Shown here in pieces: positions 42,327 to 51,696 of a stretch of 64,000 nucleotides of DNA. Positions within the stretch are counted from its first letter, which is position 1, and each line of letters begins with the position of its first letter. The stretch is taken from positions 62,001 to 126,000 of the forward strand of contig NZ_JBHUOZ010000002.1 of the NCBI RefSeq assembly GCF_042686025.1. The letters run 5' to 3'. This stretch comes from Terrimonas rubra. Lineage in GTDB: Bacteria > Bacteroidota > Bacteroidia > Chitinophagales > Chitinophagaceae. Position numbers and translations under genes: made by a program. The notes beneath the pieces were generated by a model. The model ran no database searches. It had not been told where the DNA came from and was given only the letters and a program-made list of their open reading frames with translations.

Positions 42327-42430
42327 TTTATTTTTTACTTTTTCACGTTGTTGAATATGGCACGGGAGAACATGCCGGTTTCAATATTTCCAACAACAGG
42401 TCACCACACCCGTTGTTTGTGAAAGGATGG

Positions 42431-42438
42431 CAAAGGTA
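42431..42438 (-). promoter_or_regulatory. -7 box (TACCTTTG) upstream of rpmH
   Basis: Exact TAnnTTTG on the minus strand, giving a leader of roughly 100 nt for rpmH. Confidence 0.45.
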
Positions 42439-42523
42439 GGTAAATTAGTTTAATTTAAAAGTAAAAATGAAAAAGTAAAAATGCCGGTACCGGGGTTTGA
42501 GCGCAGTGGCTTTGTACCCGGGT

Positions 42524-43354
42524 TTATGATAAAATAACATGCTGAGAATCAATTTTTTCACCATAAAAGATAACGGCATGGTTATCAAAATCGGTGGTAT
42601 CGTCGGTGGTATTAAAACTGCGGCTGCCGTTTTTACTGCAAACAGCCTCTATTTCCGGGTGGCGCTGCAGGTATTGTACCAGGCTTTGGGCCACAATTTC
42701 GCCCTGGGCCAGCAGCTGTACCTGTGCCGGTAAGTATTGCTTTATTTTTTGTTTTAATAAAGGATAGTGGGTACAGCCCAGCAGGAGTACATCAATATTT
42801 GGTCCGGCGGTAAGCAGGGCATTTATATCCTGCTGAATAAAATAATCGGCGCCGGGTTTTTCATGTTCATTGTTCTCTACCAGTGGTACCCACATAGGGC
42901 AGGCATGCTGGTAAACTTTTACCTGCGGAAAAAATTTATTGATCTCGATGGGGTAAGAGTTGGAATTAACCGTGCCTTTTGTGGCTACAATACCTACTTC
43001 TTTAGTATGGGTAAAGCTGCCGATAGCTTCTGTTGTTGGCCGTATTACGCCCAGTACCCGGCGGTCGGGGGCTATGATGGGCAGATCTTTTTGCTGGATG
43101 GTACGCAGGGCTTTGGCCGAAGCCGTATTACAGGCAAGGATGACCAGCTGACAGCCCTGTTTAAAGAACCAGTTCACGGCCTGCAGGGTGTATTCGTAAA
43201 TAGTATCGAAAGAGCGGTTGCCGTATGGCGTGCGGGCATTATCGCCCAGGTAAATATAATCGTATTGAGGAAGCGCTTTTACTATTTCCTGCATAACGGT
43301 TAAGCCGCCATAGCCGGAATCGAAAATACCAATAGGTGCTGCTTGTTGTTGCAT
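42524..43354 (-). CDS. murI: Glutamate racemase
   Basis: A 276-residue cofactor-independent racemase that makes D-Glu for peptidoglycan. The start is followed by IGIFDSGYGGLTVMQEI. The two catalytic cysteines are in LACNTASAKA and LLGCTHYPLL, and DNARTPYGNRS is also conserved. Length is normal. It lies after the OmpH genes in the usual Bacteroidota order, but a terminator at 43391-43420 separates them, so murI likely has its own promoter. Confidence 0.95.
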   Translation of the reverse strand: MQQQAAPIGIFDSGYGGLTVMQEIVKALPQYDYIYLGDNARTPYGNRSFDTIYEYTLQAVNWFFKQGCQLVILACNTASAKALRTIQQKDLPIIAPDRRVLGVIRPTTEAIGSFTHTKEVGIVATKGTVNSNSYPIEINKFFPQVKVYQHACPMWVPLVENNEHEKPGADYFIQQDINALLTAGPNIDVLLLGCTHYPLLKQKIKQYLPAQVQLLAQGEIVAQSLVQYLQRHPEIEAVCSKNGSRSFNTTDDTTDFDNHAVIFYGEKIDSQHVILS

Positions 43355-43390
43355 GCAATAAAATTAAGGCAGCAGTATGGATTAAAAGGC

Positions 43391-43420
43391 AAAAAAATAC
43401 CCCGATGTATTATCGGGGTA
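43391..43420 (-). terminator. Intrinsic terminator after the uppS-bamA-ompH-ompH run
   Basis: TACCCCGAT (43398-43406) with ATCGGGGTA (43412-43420), followed on the minus strand by TTTTTTTG. Confidence 0.85.
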
Positions 43421-43428
43421 CAAGTTTT

Positions 43429-44019
43429 TTATTTAATGGCCGGGGCGGTTGGTTTATAACCCGGTAAGAATTGCGGGGCGATGGTTATTTTTAACTTATC
43501 AGCCACTGCTTTAATAATATTATCGCCATCAGGTTTTACAAGAAAGGCTGTTTCATCCATAATATGCGTGTAACCTTTTTCTTTTGCTACGGCACGTACG
43601 GCTGCCATTACTTCCTGGTAAATAGGCATTACCAGTTCCTGTTGTTTGTTTTGTACCGCTTCGTCAACCACCTGACGCCATTGTGCCAGGGTCATGTACA
43701 ATTGCTGTACATCTCTTTCGTGTTGTTTACGTACGCTTTCAGGCATTACTCTTCCACCCGGTACTTTTTTCAGGCTATCGTCTAATTTTAAAATACTGTC
43801 TTTGTAGTTAAAGTCTTCTTCAATTCTTGTTCTTTCTGCACCAATGGTATCAATCTGATAACGATCTAACAGAGAGTCGATCTTTGCAGCAGCAGGCATA
43901 TGTCCAACTACTGTTTGTATATTGAGGTAACCGATCTTGGTAGTTTGAGCTTGTAAGCCGGAAGCTAAAGCAAAGAAACAAACAGCGGCTAAGGCCAGCG
44001 CTTTCATTTTTTTCATCAT
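43429..44019 (-). CDS. OmpH/Skp-family periplasmic chaperone (second copy)
   Basis: A 196-residue exported protein. The signal peptide is MMKKMKALALAAVCFFALAS, with cleavage near LQAQ. KIGYLNIQTVVGHMPAAAKI follows, the Skp family's usual first strand (equivalent to YVDxxxI). A long helical stretch then carries RKQHERDVQQLYMTLAQWRQ and a C-terminal strand region (GYTHIMDETAFLVK). Skp-type trimers hold unfolded outer-membrane proteins for the BAM complex. It is the second of two tandem copies directly after bamA; the pair is about 30% different in length of the helical arms and probably not interchangeable. Confidence 0.88.
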   Translation of the reverse strand: MMKKMKALALAAVCFFALASGLQAQTTKIGYLNIQTVVGHMPAAAKIDSLLDRYQIDTIGAERTRIEEDFNYKDSILKLDDSLKKVPGGRVMPESVRKQHERDVQQLYMTLAQWRQVVDEAVQNKQQELVMPIYQEVMAAVRAVAKEKGYTHIMDETAFLVKPDGDNIIKAVADKLKITIAPQFLPGYKPTAPAIK

Positions 44020-44162
44020 TTTTCTTTTTTACAAATGGCTGAAGCCATTTTGTTGTGATTTTTTGTTTAGTTTATTTTGGTTTAAAGACAACCCCCATAC
44101 CGGCAAAGTTGCTTATAAATTTATTTTAACAATTCGGGATGGCAGTTAAACCTGCTACCCTG

Positions 44163-44675
44163 TTATTTTATACCTAGCTCTTTCAGCACATCATCACTTT
44201 TGTCCAGCTTAGGGTCGGCAAATATAACGGTAATTCCTTCACTTTTATCCAACACAAAATCGTAACCCCGCTGGGTGGCCATTTTTTGAACGGTATTGTA
44301 CACTTTATCCTGTACGGGTTTTACCAGTTCCTGGCGTTTTTTAAACAGATCGCCCTCAAAACCAAAGCGTTGTCTTTGCAATTCCCTTAATTCCTTTTCT
44401 TTTAAAAAAAGCTGGTCCTGGCGTTTTTTCTTTAAATCGTCGCTTAACATTACCTGTTCGGCCTCGTAAGCCTTGTACATACGGTCCAGGTCCGATTGTT
44501 TGGTATCAATATCTTTTTGCCATCCGGCCGCTACGGCATCCAGTTGTTTCTGGGCTGCGGCATATTCAGGCATTTTGTCTAAAATATAACGGGTGTCAAT
44601 GATCGCATATTTCTGTGCGCTGGCAGTGAACAGTACAGCCAGTACAAACCCGAAAACAAACATCAATTTTTTCAT
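44163..44675 (-). CDS. OmpH/Skp-family periplasmic chaperone (first copy)
   Basis: Start set at ATG 44675 (170 residues), where MKKLMFVFGFVLAVLFTASAQ gives a proper signal peptide; the longer frame overlaps the upstream region without sense. The family's first strand is YAIIDTRYILDKMPEYAAAQ. A long coiled helical hairpin follows (DTKQSDLDRMYKAYEAEQVM and KKKRQDQLFLKEKELRELQR), then the closing strand region GYDFVLDKSEGITVIF. It is a chaperone for outer-membrane protein transit. It lies 64 bp after bamA, whose product it serves. Confidence 0.9.
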   Translation of the reverse strand: MKKLMFVFGFVLAVLFTASAQKYAIIDTRYILDKMPEYAAAQKQLDAVAAGWQKDIDTKQSDLDRMYKAYEAEQVMLSDDLKKKRQDQLFLKEKELRELQRQRFGFEGDLFKKRQELVKPVQDKVYNTVQKMATQRGYDFVLDKSEGITVIFADPKLDKSDDVLKELGIK

Positions 44676-44738
44676 ATCCAATACGTTTAATTTTTTATAA
44701 AATAAATTATCGTACCATGATTGGTTAAACAACTACTA

Positions 44739-47477
44739 TTATTCCGGCTCAAACCCTAACATAAAGGTAAAGCGGGTAGCATTTTTAAGCCCCTGGCCGG
44801 GTTGCATCCTGTCAAGACCAATGCCGTAGTCAAATCCTAACAGACCGAACATTGGAAGGAAGAAACGCATACCAACACCCACGCTTCGGCGTAAGCGGAA
44901 GGGGTTATAACTTTTATAATCGTACCAGCCGTTTGCTGCTTCAAAGAATGCCAGACCATAGATGGTACTACCCGGGTTGGTTACTAAGGGGTACCTTAAC
45001 TCGGTTTGGTATTTATTAAAGATAGTAAAGAACCTGGTTGCGTTTTGCTGATCGGGGTTAACCGTAGGATCGGAGTTGTCGTAAACAGGGTATCCGCGGT
45101 GCGCCACGATATCGTAACCCAGGAGACCAAAGTTGTTGGTCAGACCGGCATCACCCACCTGGAATCTTTCAAACGGTGAGTAGTCCAGTTTTTTGTTGTA
45201 ACGGCCCATGAAACCATATTTGGCCGCAATTTTTAACACAAACTGTTTATCCTTGTCGGCGCCCATGGCACGGCCGATAGGCATATACCATTCTGCATTG
45301 AACCTCCATTTATGGTACTCCGGTGTTTTATACGGGTTACTGGAGTTTACCAGGTTGGGGTTAAAGGCCGAGTATGGCGGCGTAAACTGTACACTGGCCA
45401 TTAGGTTAGAACCACTGCGTGGGAAAATGGGGTCGAATACAGAAGAACGCTGTAAAGCAATTTTAAAGCTTAAGTTATTGGATGTACCATCTTTAATACC
45501 CTCGAAGATCGGGTAGTTCCGCATTTTGTATTGCTGGAAGCTGGCAGTAAATACCAGGTTAAAGAAGTCATCGGGCCATTTCAACTGTTTGCCGAATGCC
45601 GCTGAAATACCATTTACAATTAAGTATGTAGTATCCGAACGTTTACGGTCAATACGGCCGGTGTATGGGTCAAAGCTATTGGTGTACTTACTGTTATTGT
45701 AAGCCAGTGTAAGCGAGTTACGTTTTTTGCCACCTAACCATGGCTCGGTGAATGAGAAGTTATAGGAACGGAAGGCCGCACCATTTGACTGTACACGCAG
45801 GCTCAGTTTCTGACCATCGCCTGTTGGCAACGGATCCCATGATTCTTTTTTCCAGATATTACGGATGGAGAAGTTATTAAAGGTAACACCCAGCGTACCG
45901 GTTAAACCGATACCACCACCCCAACCGGCAGACAGCTCCAATTGGTCGGATGATTTTTCCTCCAGTTTCCAGTTAATATCCACGGTACCATCATCCGCGT
46001 TTGGTACAGGTACCGGGTTAATAGATTCCTGGTTAAAGTAGTTCAGGTTGGCCAGCTCACGGATAGAGCGGATCATATCCGAACGGCTGAACAGTTCACC
46101 CGGCATTGTTCTTAACTCACGGCGTATAACATGGTCCTTGGTACGGTCGTTACCGGCAATGGTAACATTTTTAATACGGGCCTGCGGACCTTCACGTAAA
46201 CGTATTTCGTGGTCAATGGTATCATTGTATACCGCAGTTTCAATGGCATCGGCCTGGTAAAACAGGTAACCATCGTCCATATACAGACCCTGGATATCCA
46301 TACCGCCATCGGTGGATTGTTCTTTACCCAGTCTTTTATTTAAGATGTCCAGGTTATAAATATCACCTTTGCGGATATCCAGTATCCTGTTCAGGATAGA
46401 GTCGCCATATTTGGCATTACCTTTCCAGGTAATATTACCAAAGTAGTATTTACGGCCTTCAGATACTTTCAGGTCAACATATAAACTGTTGCCGCTGGCA
46501 GTAACCGTATCGGCTATGATCTGTGCATCACGGAAACCTAAGGAGTTATAATATTTTAATACCTTATCCTTGTCCTCTTCGTATTTAACCGGGTTGTATT
46601 TACCGTTACCAAAACGGACACGCAGGTAGGGGTCCAGTATACGGCGGGTTTTGGTAAAGGACAGGAAGCCGTAATCTTTCAGGTATTCCTTAAAGGTCAC
46701 CTCTTCATGCGCACCATACGGGTTTTTATGTTCGGTAGGGTATAAAGAGATCCTCATTCTTTCTTTGGTCCCCTTCATTTGCTTTTTCAGCTTCATCTCG
46801 TCAACCGACTCATTGCCTACAAAACTTACCCCGTCAATTTTTACTTTTTTGCCTTTGGTTACATATATATTTAAGGCATTGGTATTAACATAGTTGGCTT
46901 CAGGTTTTTCCTCTACCCTTATTTTTACGTTCTGGAAGCCTTTTTCCTGGTAAAATTTAGTGGTTACCTCGTTGATGTTCCGGCGCATGTGCTCGGTGAT
47001 AAGGGTTTGTTTTACCAGTGCAATTTTACCCTGTAATTCGTCGGCATCAGATTTTTTAATGCCATGCCATTTAATGGTGCCCAGGCGCGGACGCTCCATT
47101 ACATTTAATTCCAGGCTTACTTTATCGTCAACAATTTTAGTAATATAAATATCTACGTCGGAGAAAAGTTTTTGTTTCCAGAGATTGGTGATCGCTTTTG
47201 AGAAGATATCGGAACCGGGGTGACGGAATTTGTCGCCTACCTGTAATCCTGAAATGGACAGTACAATGGCAGTGTCCAGGTGCTTGATACCCTGTACCCG
47301 TATTTCGGCCACGGTGTACTCCCTGGGTAAGCGGGCATTCTGCCACTCCAATAATTTGGGATCAAGGGAGGTGGGAGGTAGTGTATCGGTTTGCACTTGT
47401 GCTGCAGTGGTTTGCATTAATAAAAATGCAAAGAAAGTTGCAATGGCACCGGCCTTAAATAAAAAACGTAGTCTCAT
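44739..47477 (-). CDS. bamA: Outer membrane protein assembly factor BamA
   Basis: A 912-residue Omp85-family protein that inserts beta-barrels in the outer membrane. It has a signal peptide (ending near TAAQ), five POTRA-like domains over about 55-480 (EIRVQGIKHLDTAIVLSISG; TIKWHGIKKSDADELQGKI; KVKIDGVSFVGNESVDEMKL; RIKNVTIAGNDRTKDHVIRR) and a C-terminal barrel. The barrel loop with GxxGxxG-like GWGGGIGLTGTLG, and the FDYGIGLD strand near the end, fit the family. It is the core of the uppS-bamA-ompH-ompH operon. The usual Bacteroidota gene between uppS and bamA (DUF6089-type) is absent here; a 200-bp spacer is found instead. Confidence 0.95.
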   Translation of the reverse strand: MRLRFLFKAGAIATFFAFLLMQTTAAQVQTDTLPPTSLDPKLLEWQNARLPREYTVAEIRVQGIKHLDTAIVLSISGLQVGDKFRHPGSDIFSKAITNLWKQKLFSDVDIYITKIVDDKVSLELNVMERPRLGTIKWHGIKKSDADELQGKIALVKQTLITEHMRRNINEVTTKFYQEKGFQNVKIRVEEKPEANYVNTNALNIYVTKGKKVKIDGVSFVGNESVDEMKLKKQMKGTKERMRISLYPTEHKNPYGAHEEVTFKEYLKDYGFLSFTKTRRILDPYLRVRFGNGKYNPVKYEEDKDKVLKYYNSLGFRDAQIIADTVTASGNSLYVDLKVSEGRKYYFGNITWKGNAKYGDSILNRILDIRKGDIYNLDILNKRLGKEQSTDGGMDIQGLYMDDGYLFYQADAIETAVYNDTIDHEIRLREGPQARIKNVTIAGNDRTKDHVIRRELRTMPGELFSRSDMIRSIRELANLNYFNQESINPVPVPNADDGTVDINWKLEEKSSDQLELSAGWGGGIGLTGTLGVTFNNFSIRNIWKKESWDPLPTGDGQKLSLRVQSNGAAFRSYNFSFTEPWLGGKKRNSLTLAYNNSKYTNSFDPYTGRIDRKRSDTTYLIVNGISAAFGKQLKWPDDFFNLVFTASFQQYKMRNYPIFEGIKDGTSNNLSFKIALQRSSVFDPIFPRSGSNLMASVQFTPPYSAFNPNLVNSSNPYKTPEYHKWRFNAEWYMPIGRAMGADKDKQFVLKIAAKYGFMGRYNKKLDYSPFERFQVGDAGLTNNFGLLGYDIVAHRGYPVYDNSDPTVNPDQQNATRFFTIFNKYQTELRYPLVTNPGSTIYGLAFFEAANGWYDYKSYNPFRLRRSVGVGMRFFLPMFGLLGFDYGIGLDRMQPGQGLKNATRFTFMLGFEPE

Positions 47478-47677
47478 TTTTATAGATCAAGTAGGTCTGA
47501 TTATTCACGTTAAATGCAAACCTTTAAACAATTAGTTTGTTAAACCTAAGCAAGTAAACATGTTTAAACCCTATTCTTGCGTCGGCAAATTAACAGTAAA
47601 TATCGTAAGTGTTTGTTAAAACCTATCATTGGCCCTTTGCAGCTGCCGACAGGCTGTAATTCTTATATTAATTTAGT

Positions 47678-48418
47678 TTATACCTGTTCACTGGTTTTAC
47701 CAAAGCGTCTTTCCCTTAACTGGTAGTCCTCAATGGCTTCGTACAAATTTTGTTTCCTGAAGTCGGGCCAGCGCACGTTGGTAAAATACAGCTCGGCATA
47801 GGCTAACTGGTATAACAAAAAGTTACTGATACGGTACTCCCCGCTTGTCCTGATCATCAGTTCCGGATCGGGAAACTCCCCCGTAGCCAGGTGCCGGTGC
47901 AATACTTCCTGCGTAATATCCTCAACAGCCAGGGAGCCTTCCTTTACCTTTTGGGCAATTTTTTTGGCGGCATGGGCCAGTTCCCAGCGACCGCTATAAC
48001 TTAAAGCCATTACCAGGTTCAGGCCGGTATTGTCTTTTGTCATGTCCAGCGCCTCGTTCAACTCCTGCTGTGCCGATTCGGGTAACATATCAAAGTCGCC
48101 GATCATGCGCAGCCGGATATTGTTCTTATGTAAAGATTCCACTTCCTTCCTGATAGTATTGACCAGCAGTTCCATCAGGCCATTTACTTCATATTCGGGG
48201 CGGTCCCAGTTTTCGGTAGAAAATGCATATAAGGTAAGGTATTCCACACCTAATTCAGCACAGCCTTCCACAATATTTCTTACACTTTCCACGCCCTGGT
48301 AATGTCCAAAAAGCCGGTCTTGCCCCTGCTCCTTCGCCCAACGCCCGTTACCATCCATAATGATGGCAATATGGCGCGGAAGCCTGGTTTTATCAATGCG
48401 TTGCAGTACGTCAGACAT
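47678..48418 (-). CDS. uppS: Isoprenyl transferase (undecaprenyl diphosphate synthase)
   Basis: A 246-residue cis-prenyltransferase that makes the C55 lipid carrier for peptidoglycan. Conserved regions are IAIIMDGNGRWAKEQG (catalytic Asp), LTLYAFSTENWDRP, and RTSGEYRISNFLLYQLAYAE near the C-terminus. Full length. First gene of the envelope operon; an exact -7 box lies 25 bp upstream of its ATG. Confidence 0.95.
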   Translation of the reverse strand: MSDVLQRIDKTRLPRHIAIIMDGNGRWAKEQGQDRLFGHYQGVESVRNIVEGCAELGVEYLTLYAFSTENWDRPEYEVNGLMELLVNTIRKEVESLHKNNIRLRMIGDFDMLPESAQQELNEALDMTKDNTGLNLVMALSYSGRWELAHAAKKIAQKVKEGSLAVEDITQEVLHRHLATGEFPDPELMIRTSGEYRISNFLLYQLAYAELYFTNVRWPDFRKQNLYEAIEDYQLRERRFGKTSEQV

Positions 48419-48443
48419 ATTTTTACCGGTTTGTAAAAGTGCA

Positions 48444-48451
48444 CAAAGGTA
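48444..48451 (-). promoter_or_regulatory. -7 box (TACCTTTG) of the uppS operon
   Basis: Exact TAnnTTTG on the minus strand, 25 bp before the uppS start. Confidence 0.5.
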
Positions 48452-48654
48452 TAAAACCCTTGCATAGCACGGATAATATTTATATGTTAATGAAAATTAA
48501 GGCTACAAGATCAATTAAAATTCAGTAAATCAACATGTTACAGGTTCTGCATAATTATTTATTTCCTTTCCCCGGCAGGTTTGGCCATAAAAGCCGGCAG
48601 GCAGCAGGTAAAACGGAGCGGCGGGGCACCCATTAACTATACAGCCGGTAACCC

Positions 48655-48685
48655 GGAAAAGGAAACCCGGCTTGGGGCCGGGTTT
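48655..48685 (-). terminator. Intrinsic terminator of pyrH
   Basis: AAACCCGGC (48663-48671) with GCCGGGTTT (48677-48685), followed on the minus strand by CCTTTTCC. Confidence 0.7.
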
Positions 48686-48693
48686 GTACTATG

Positions 48694-49404
48694 TTAGCTA
48701 ACTAATGTTCCTACTTTTTCGCCGGTAACCACCCTGCGTAAGTTGCCTTCCTTGTTCATATCAAAAACAATGATCGGCAGGTTATTTTCCATACAGAGTG
48801 TAAAGGCAGTCATATCCATTACACGCAGGTTTTTACTTAAACATTCCTGGAAGGTAATGGTGCCGTATTTGGTAGCTGTGGGGTCTTTTTCCGGATCGGC
48901 AGTGTAAATACCATCTACACGGGTGCCTTTTAATATTACATCGGCATTGATCTCAATGGCACGTAATGAGCCTGCGGTGTCGGTAGTAAAGTAAGGGTTA
49001 CCGGTGCCGGCGCCAAAGATCACCACACGTCCTTTTTCAACGTGACGGATGGCACGGCGACGGATATAAGGTTCCGCGATCTGTTCCATTTTAATAGCAC
49101 TTTGCAAGCGGGTATATACACCCACTTTTTCAAGGCCAGCCTGTAAAGCCATACCATTGATAACGGTGGCCAGCATACCCATATAATCGCCATGAGCACG
49201 TTCAATACCTGTTTCGGCCTCGTTCATACCGCGGTAAATATTACCACCGCCAATTACAATGGCTACCTGCACGCCCAACTCGGTTATCGATTTTACATCA
49301 CGGGCATACTGGGCAATAACATCGGAGTCCATACCAAAACTTTTGTCGCCCATTAACGATTCACCGGATAATTTTAATAGTACACGTTTATACTTTGGAA
49401 GCAT
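48694..49404 (-). CDS. pyrH: UMP kinase
   Basis: A 236-residue amino-acid-kinase-family enzyme that phosphorylates UMP to UDP. Visible hallmarks are RVLLKLSGESLMGDKSFGMD at the start, VAIVIGGGNIYRG, GMLATVINGMALQ, the GTGNPYFTTDT loop and the VDGIYTADPEKDP segment. Normal length. It stands alone; frr and tsf are not adjacent here. A terminator is 10-40 bp past the stop. Confidence 0.95.
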   Translation of the reverse strand: MLPKYKRVLLKLSGESLMGDKSFGMDSDVIAQYARDVKSITELGVQVAIVIGGGNIYRGMNEAETGIERAHGDYMGMLATVINGMALQAGLEKVGVYTRLQSAIKMEQIAEPYIRRRAIRHVEKGRVVIFGAGTGNPYFTTDTAGSLRAIEINADVILKGTRVDGIYTADPEKDPTATKYGTITFQECLSKNLRVMDMTAFTLCMENNLPIIVFDMNKEGNLRRVVTGEKVGTLVS

Positions 49405-49623
49405 AGCCTGTAGTTGTGTTGTTAGTAATAAATTAGGTAAGTAATAATCGGTGGCGAAGATAGGTGAAAATAGTTTTTATAAAAACCGCAATACGCTATC
49501 TGATATCTAAGATCTTAAGATCTCAGATCTTAAATGGGATGATACTTCAAATTTTCCCCAAATAAAGTAATGATAAAGTGTGGCCGGGGTTATTTTTTAG
49601 TTTTTCCTTTTCGGCGGCTTTTG

Positions 49624-49631
49624 TATCTTTA
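49624..49631 (+). promoter_or_regulatory. Near-consensus -7 box (TATCTTTA)
   Basis: One base from TAnnTTTG, 26 bp upstream of the ATG at 49658. A TTAG 23 bp further upstream (49597-49600) is a weak -33 candidate. Confidence 0.3.
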
Positions 49632-49657
49632 AACCTGCTACAAAATAGCAGAACCTT

Positions 49658-51694
49658 ATGCCTGTGCGTACCATTCAAAAGATATGTCTTTTACTGGGGC
49701 TTAGTTTTTTTTCCTTTCTGCAAGCCTTTACACAAAGCCTGAACGGCCAGAAGATCATGGTAGGCGCCGATGCTCCCGCATTTGTGGTTTTTAATGATGA
49801 TATAGTGAATGCCGAGTTTAATACTCCGGAGGGCAGTAAGTTTTATGCGCTTAAAGGCCGCAGCGATAAATCCATGTCCATTACCTATAAAGCGGACGGT
49901 AAGGAAATTCCGGATAATATTGGCCTTACCATACAGGAAGGCAAGCGCAGCCATTACCTCATCATCAGCTTTAATAAGAATTATGACATTAATAAGGACC
50001 CTTCCCTATGGTATGATTTTGCCAATTTAAAGGAATTAAAGAAAATAGCGGACAGGCAGAAAGCCAGTAATAAAGAAGAACTGGCCAAACTGGAACAGGA
50101 GCAGGAACAGGAAAGGCAGCAACAGGTCAAAGAAAGAGACCAGGAAGCATCAGCATCCCGCAAACAACAGGAAGCTGACGCCGCTAAACGCAAAAAGGAA
50201 ATAGAGGAGGCCGGTAAAAAAGATATTGCCTTACAGGCAGAGAATGAAAAAAAATTAGCCAAAGCAAGGGAGGAAGAAAAGAAAAAAGACGACGAACGTA
50301 AAAAAGCCGAAGCTGCCGCCAAAGCACAGGAGGAAGAACGCAGGAAGATTGAAGCCCTGCTGAAACAGGAGGAAGAGGCCAATAAACTGGCATTGGATAA
50401 AACTAAAAAACAGGCCGAGGAGGAACGTAAGAAAGCCGAAGCTGCCGCCAAAGCCCGCGATGAAGAAGATAAACGTATTGCCGCCGCTGCAGCAAAGAAA
50501 AAGGAGGAGGAAGAAAAAGCCCGCCAGGCTGCCCTGGTAAAAGAACAGGAAGAGGAGAAGAAACTGGCCGAAGCTGCCGCCAAACGCAAACAGGAGGAAG
50601 ACCGGAAACTGGAAGAACAACTGGCTAAACTGAAAGAAGAAGACCGGAAGAAGGCAGAAGCGGCCGCTAAAAAGAAAAGGGAGGAAGAGGAGAAGAAAGA
50701 AGCCGCCCTGGCACAGGCCCGTATGGATGCAGCCAAAAAGAAAGAGGAAGAGGACCGGAAGAAAAAAGCACAGGAAGAGGCCATTGCCAAAGCTGCCGCC
50801 AAAAAACGTGAAGAAGAACGTTTGAAAGCGGAGGAAGCAGAGAACAAACGCATTGCAGCCGAAAAGAAAAAAGCCGATGACCTGGCAAAGGCCGAGGCCA
50901 AACGGAAAGAGGACGAACGCAAACTGGCAGAGGCTGTTGCCAAAGCCAAAGCAGAGGAAGAGCGTAAGAAAAAAGAACATGAGGAGGCCCTGGCCTTGTT
51001 GAAAAAGATAGAGGAAGAAAAGGAAAAAGCGAAAAGAGAGAAAGCCTATTCCCGTGCCGGTTTATGGGAACGTTACGGCAGCAAGGGCATTAATGTATTT
51101 GATCCGCCTAAAATGCAGATGGATTACCTGAATGCGGATTGTTATTTAATAGCCGATACGATTAAGAATTATAAATATGCCATGGATCTCATCGCCAAAC
51201 CGGCCACCCTGAACGTAACATCAGAGAAAACGGTAAACGGCGGCGTATCGCTTGTACTGGAGAATATTTCCTTTAACGAGGCCAATGTGTACTTTAAAAT
51301 AAAAGTAAGTAACAAGAGTAAGGACGACTTTTTAATGGGCGCCACCATGGTATACTGGTATAATGAAGACGGCTCGCCGAAAAAAATATTAAAACTGAGC
51401 TACCTCACCTACCTGCAAATGATGCCGATAGTACCTCCCGGACAGGAGCAGCATATTGTACTGGTTATCCGCAATGCCAGCATTCAGGATAATGAACTGG
51501 TGAACATTAATATAAGCGAACGCCGCCCCGAGAAAGAGAAACTGGATATTGTACTGGATGGAAAAGTATACAATAAGGAACAGTTTAAAAATGCCAAACC
51601 CATAGTAGTAGAGACCATCGAGAGTGTAAAAGATAACACCACCGAAGCCACCGAAAAAACGAAAAAGAAAAAGGGGAGAAAGAAAAAAGATTAA
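49658..51694 (+). CDS. TraN/DUF4138-like protein split by a long Lys/Glu/Ala coiled coil
   Basis: A 678-residue exported protein. Signal peptide to about residue 26 (FLQAFTQS). Residues 27-115 form a beta domain (MVGADAPAFVVFNDDIVNAE, KFYALKGRSDKSMSITYKAD, YLIISFNKNYD). Residues about 125-460 are an extremely charged repetitive helix (units such as RKKAEAAAKARDEEDKRIAA). Residues 500-640 are a second beta domain (VSLVLENISFNEANVYFKIK, VSNKSKDDFL, IVPPGQEQHIVLVIRNASI). The two beta parts follow the pattern of DUF4138/TraN of Bacteroidota conjugation systems; this is my inference from memory. The tail is very basic (KKKKGRKKKD). The lytic transglycosylase gene begins 2 bp after its stop. Confidence 0.65.
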   Translation: MPVRTIQKICLLLGLSFFSFLQAFTQSLNGQKIMVGADAPAFVVFNDDIVNAEFNTPEGSKFYALKGRSDKSMSITYKADGKEIPDNIGLTIQEGKRSHYLIISFNKNYDINKDPSLWYDFANLKELKKIADRQKASNKEELAKLEQEQEQERQQQVKERDQEASASRKQQEADAAKRKKEIEEAGKKDIALQAENEKKLAKAREEEKKKDDERKKAEAAAKAQEEERRKIEALLKQEEEANKLALDKTKKQAEEERKKAEAAAKARDEEDKRIAAAAAKKKEEEEKARQAALVKEQEEEKKLAEAAAKRKQEEDRKLEEQLAKLKEEDRKKAEAAAKKKREEEEKKEAALAQARMDAAKKKEEEDRKKKAQEEAIAKAAAKKREEERLKAEEAENKRIAAEKKKADDLAKAEAKRKEDERKLAEAVAKAKAEEERKKKEHEEALALLKKIEEEKEKAKREKAYSRAGLWERYGSKGINVFDPPKMQMDYLNADCYLIADTIKNYKYAMDLIAKPATLNVTSEKTVNGGVSLVLENISFNEANVYFKIKVSNKSKDDFLMGATMVYWYNEDGSPKKILKLSYLTYLQMMPIVPPGQEQHIVLVIRNASIQDNELVNINISERRPEKEKLDIVLDGKVYNKEQFKNAKPIVVETIESVKDNTTEATEKTKKKKGRKKKD

Positions 51695-51696
51695 CC

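Noticed and set aside
49981..50949. A 322-codon open frame on the minus strand opposite the coiled-coil gene (also a 241-codon one at 50255-50980).
   Set aside because: It is the antisense of Lys/Glu/Ala repeats and gives only Ser/Phe/Ala low-complexity sequence; the plus-strand gene has signal peptide and real domains.
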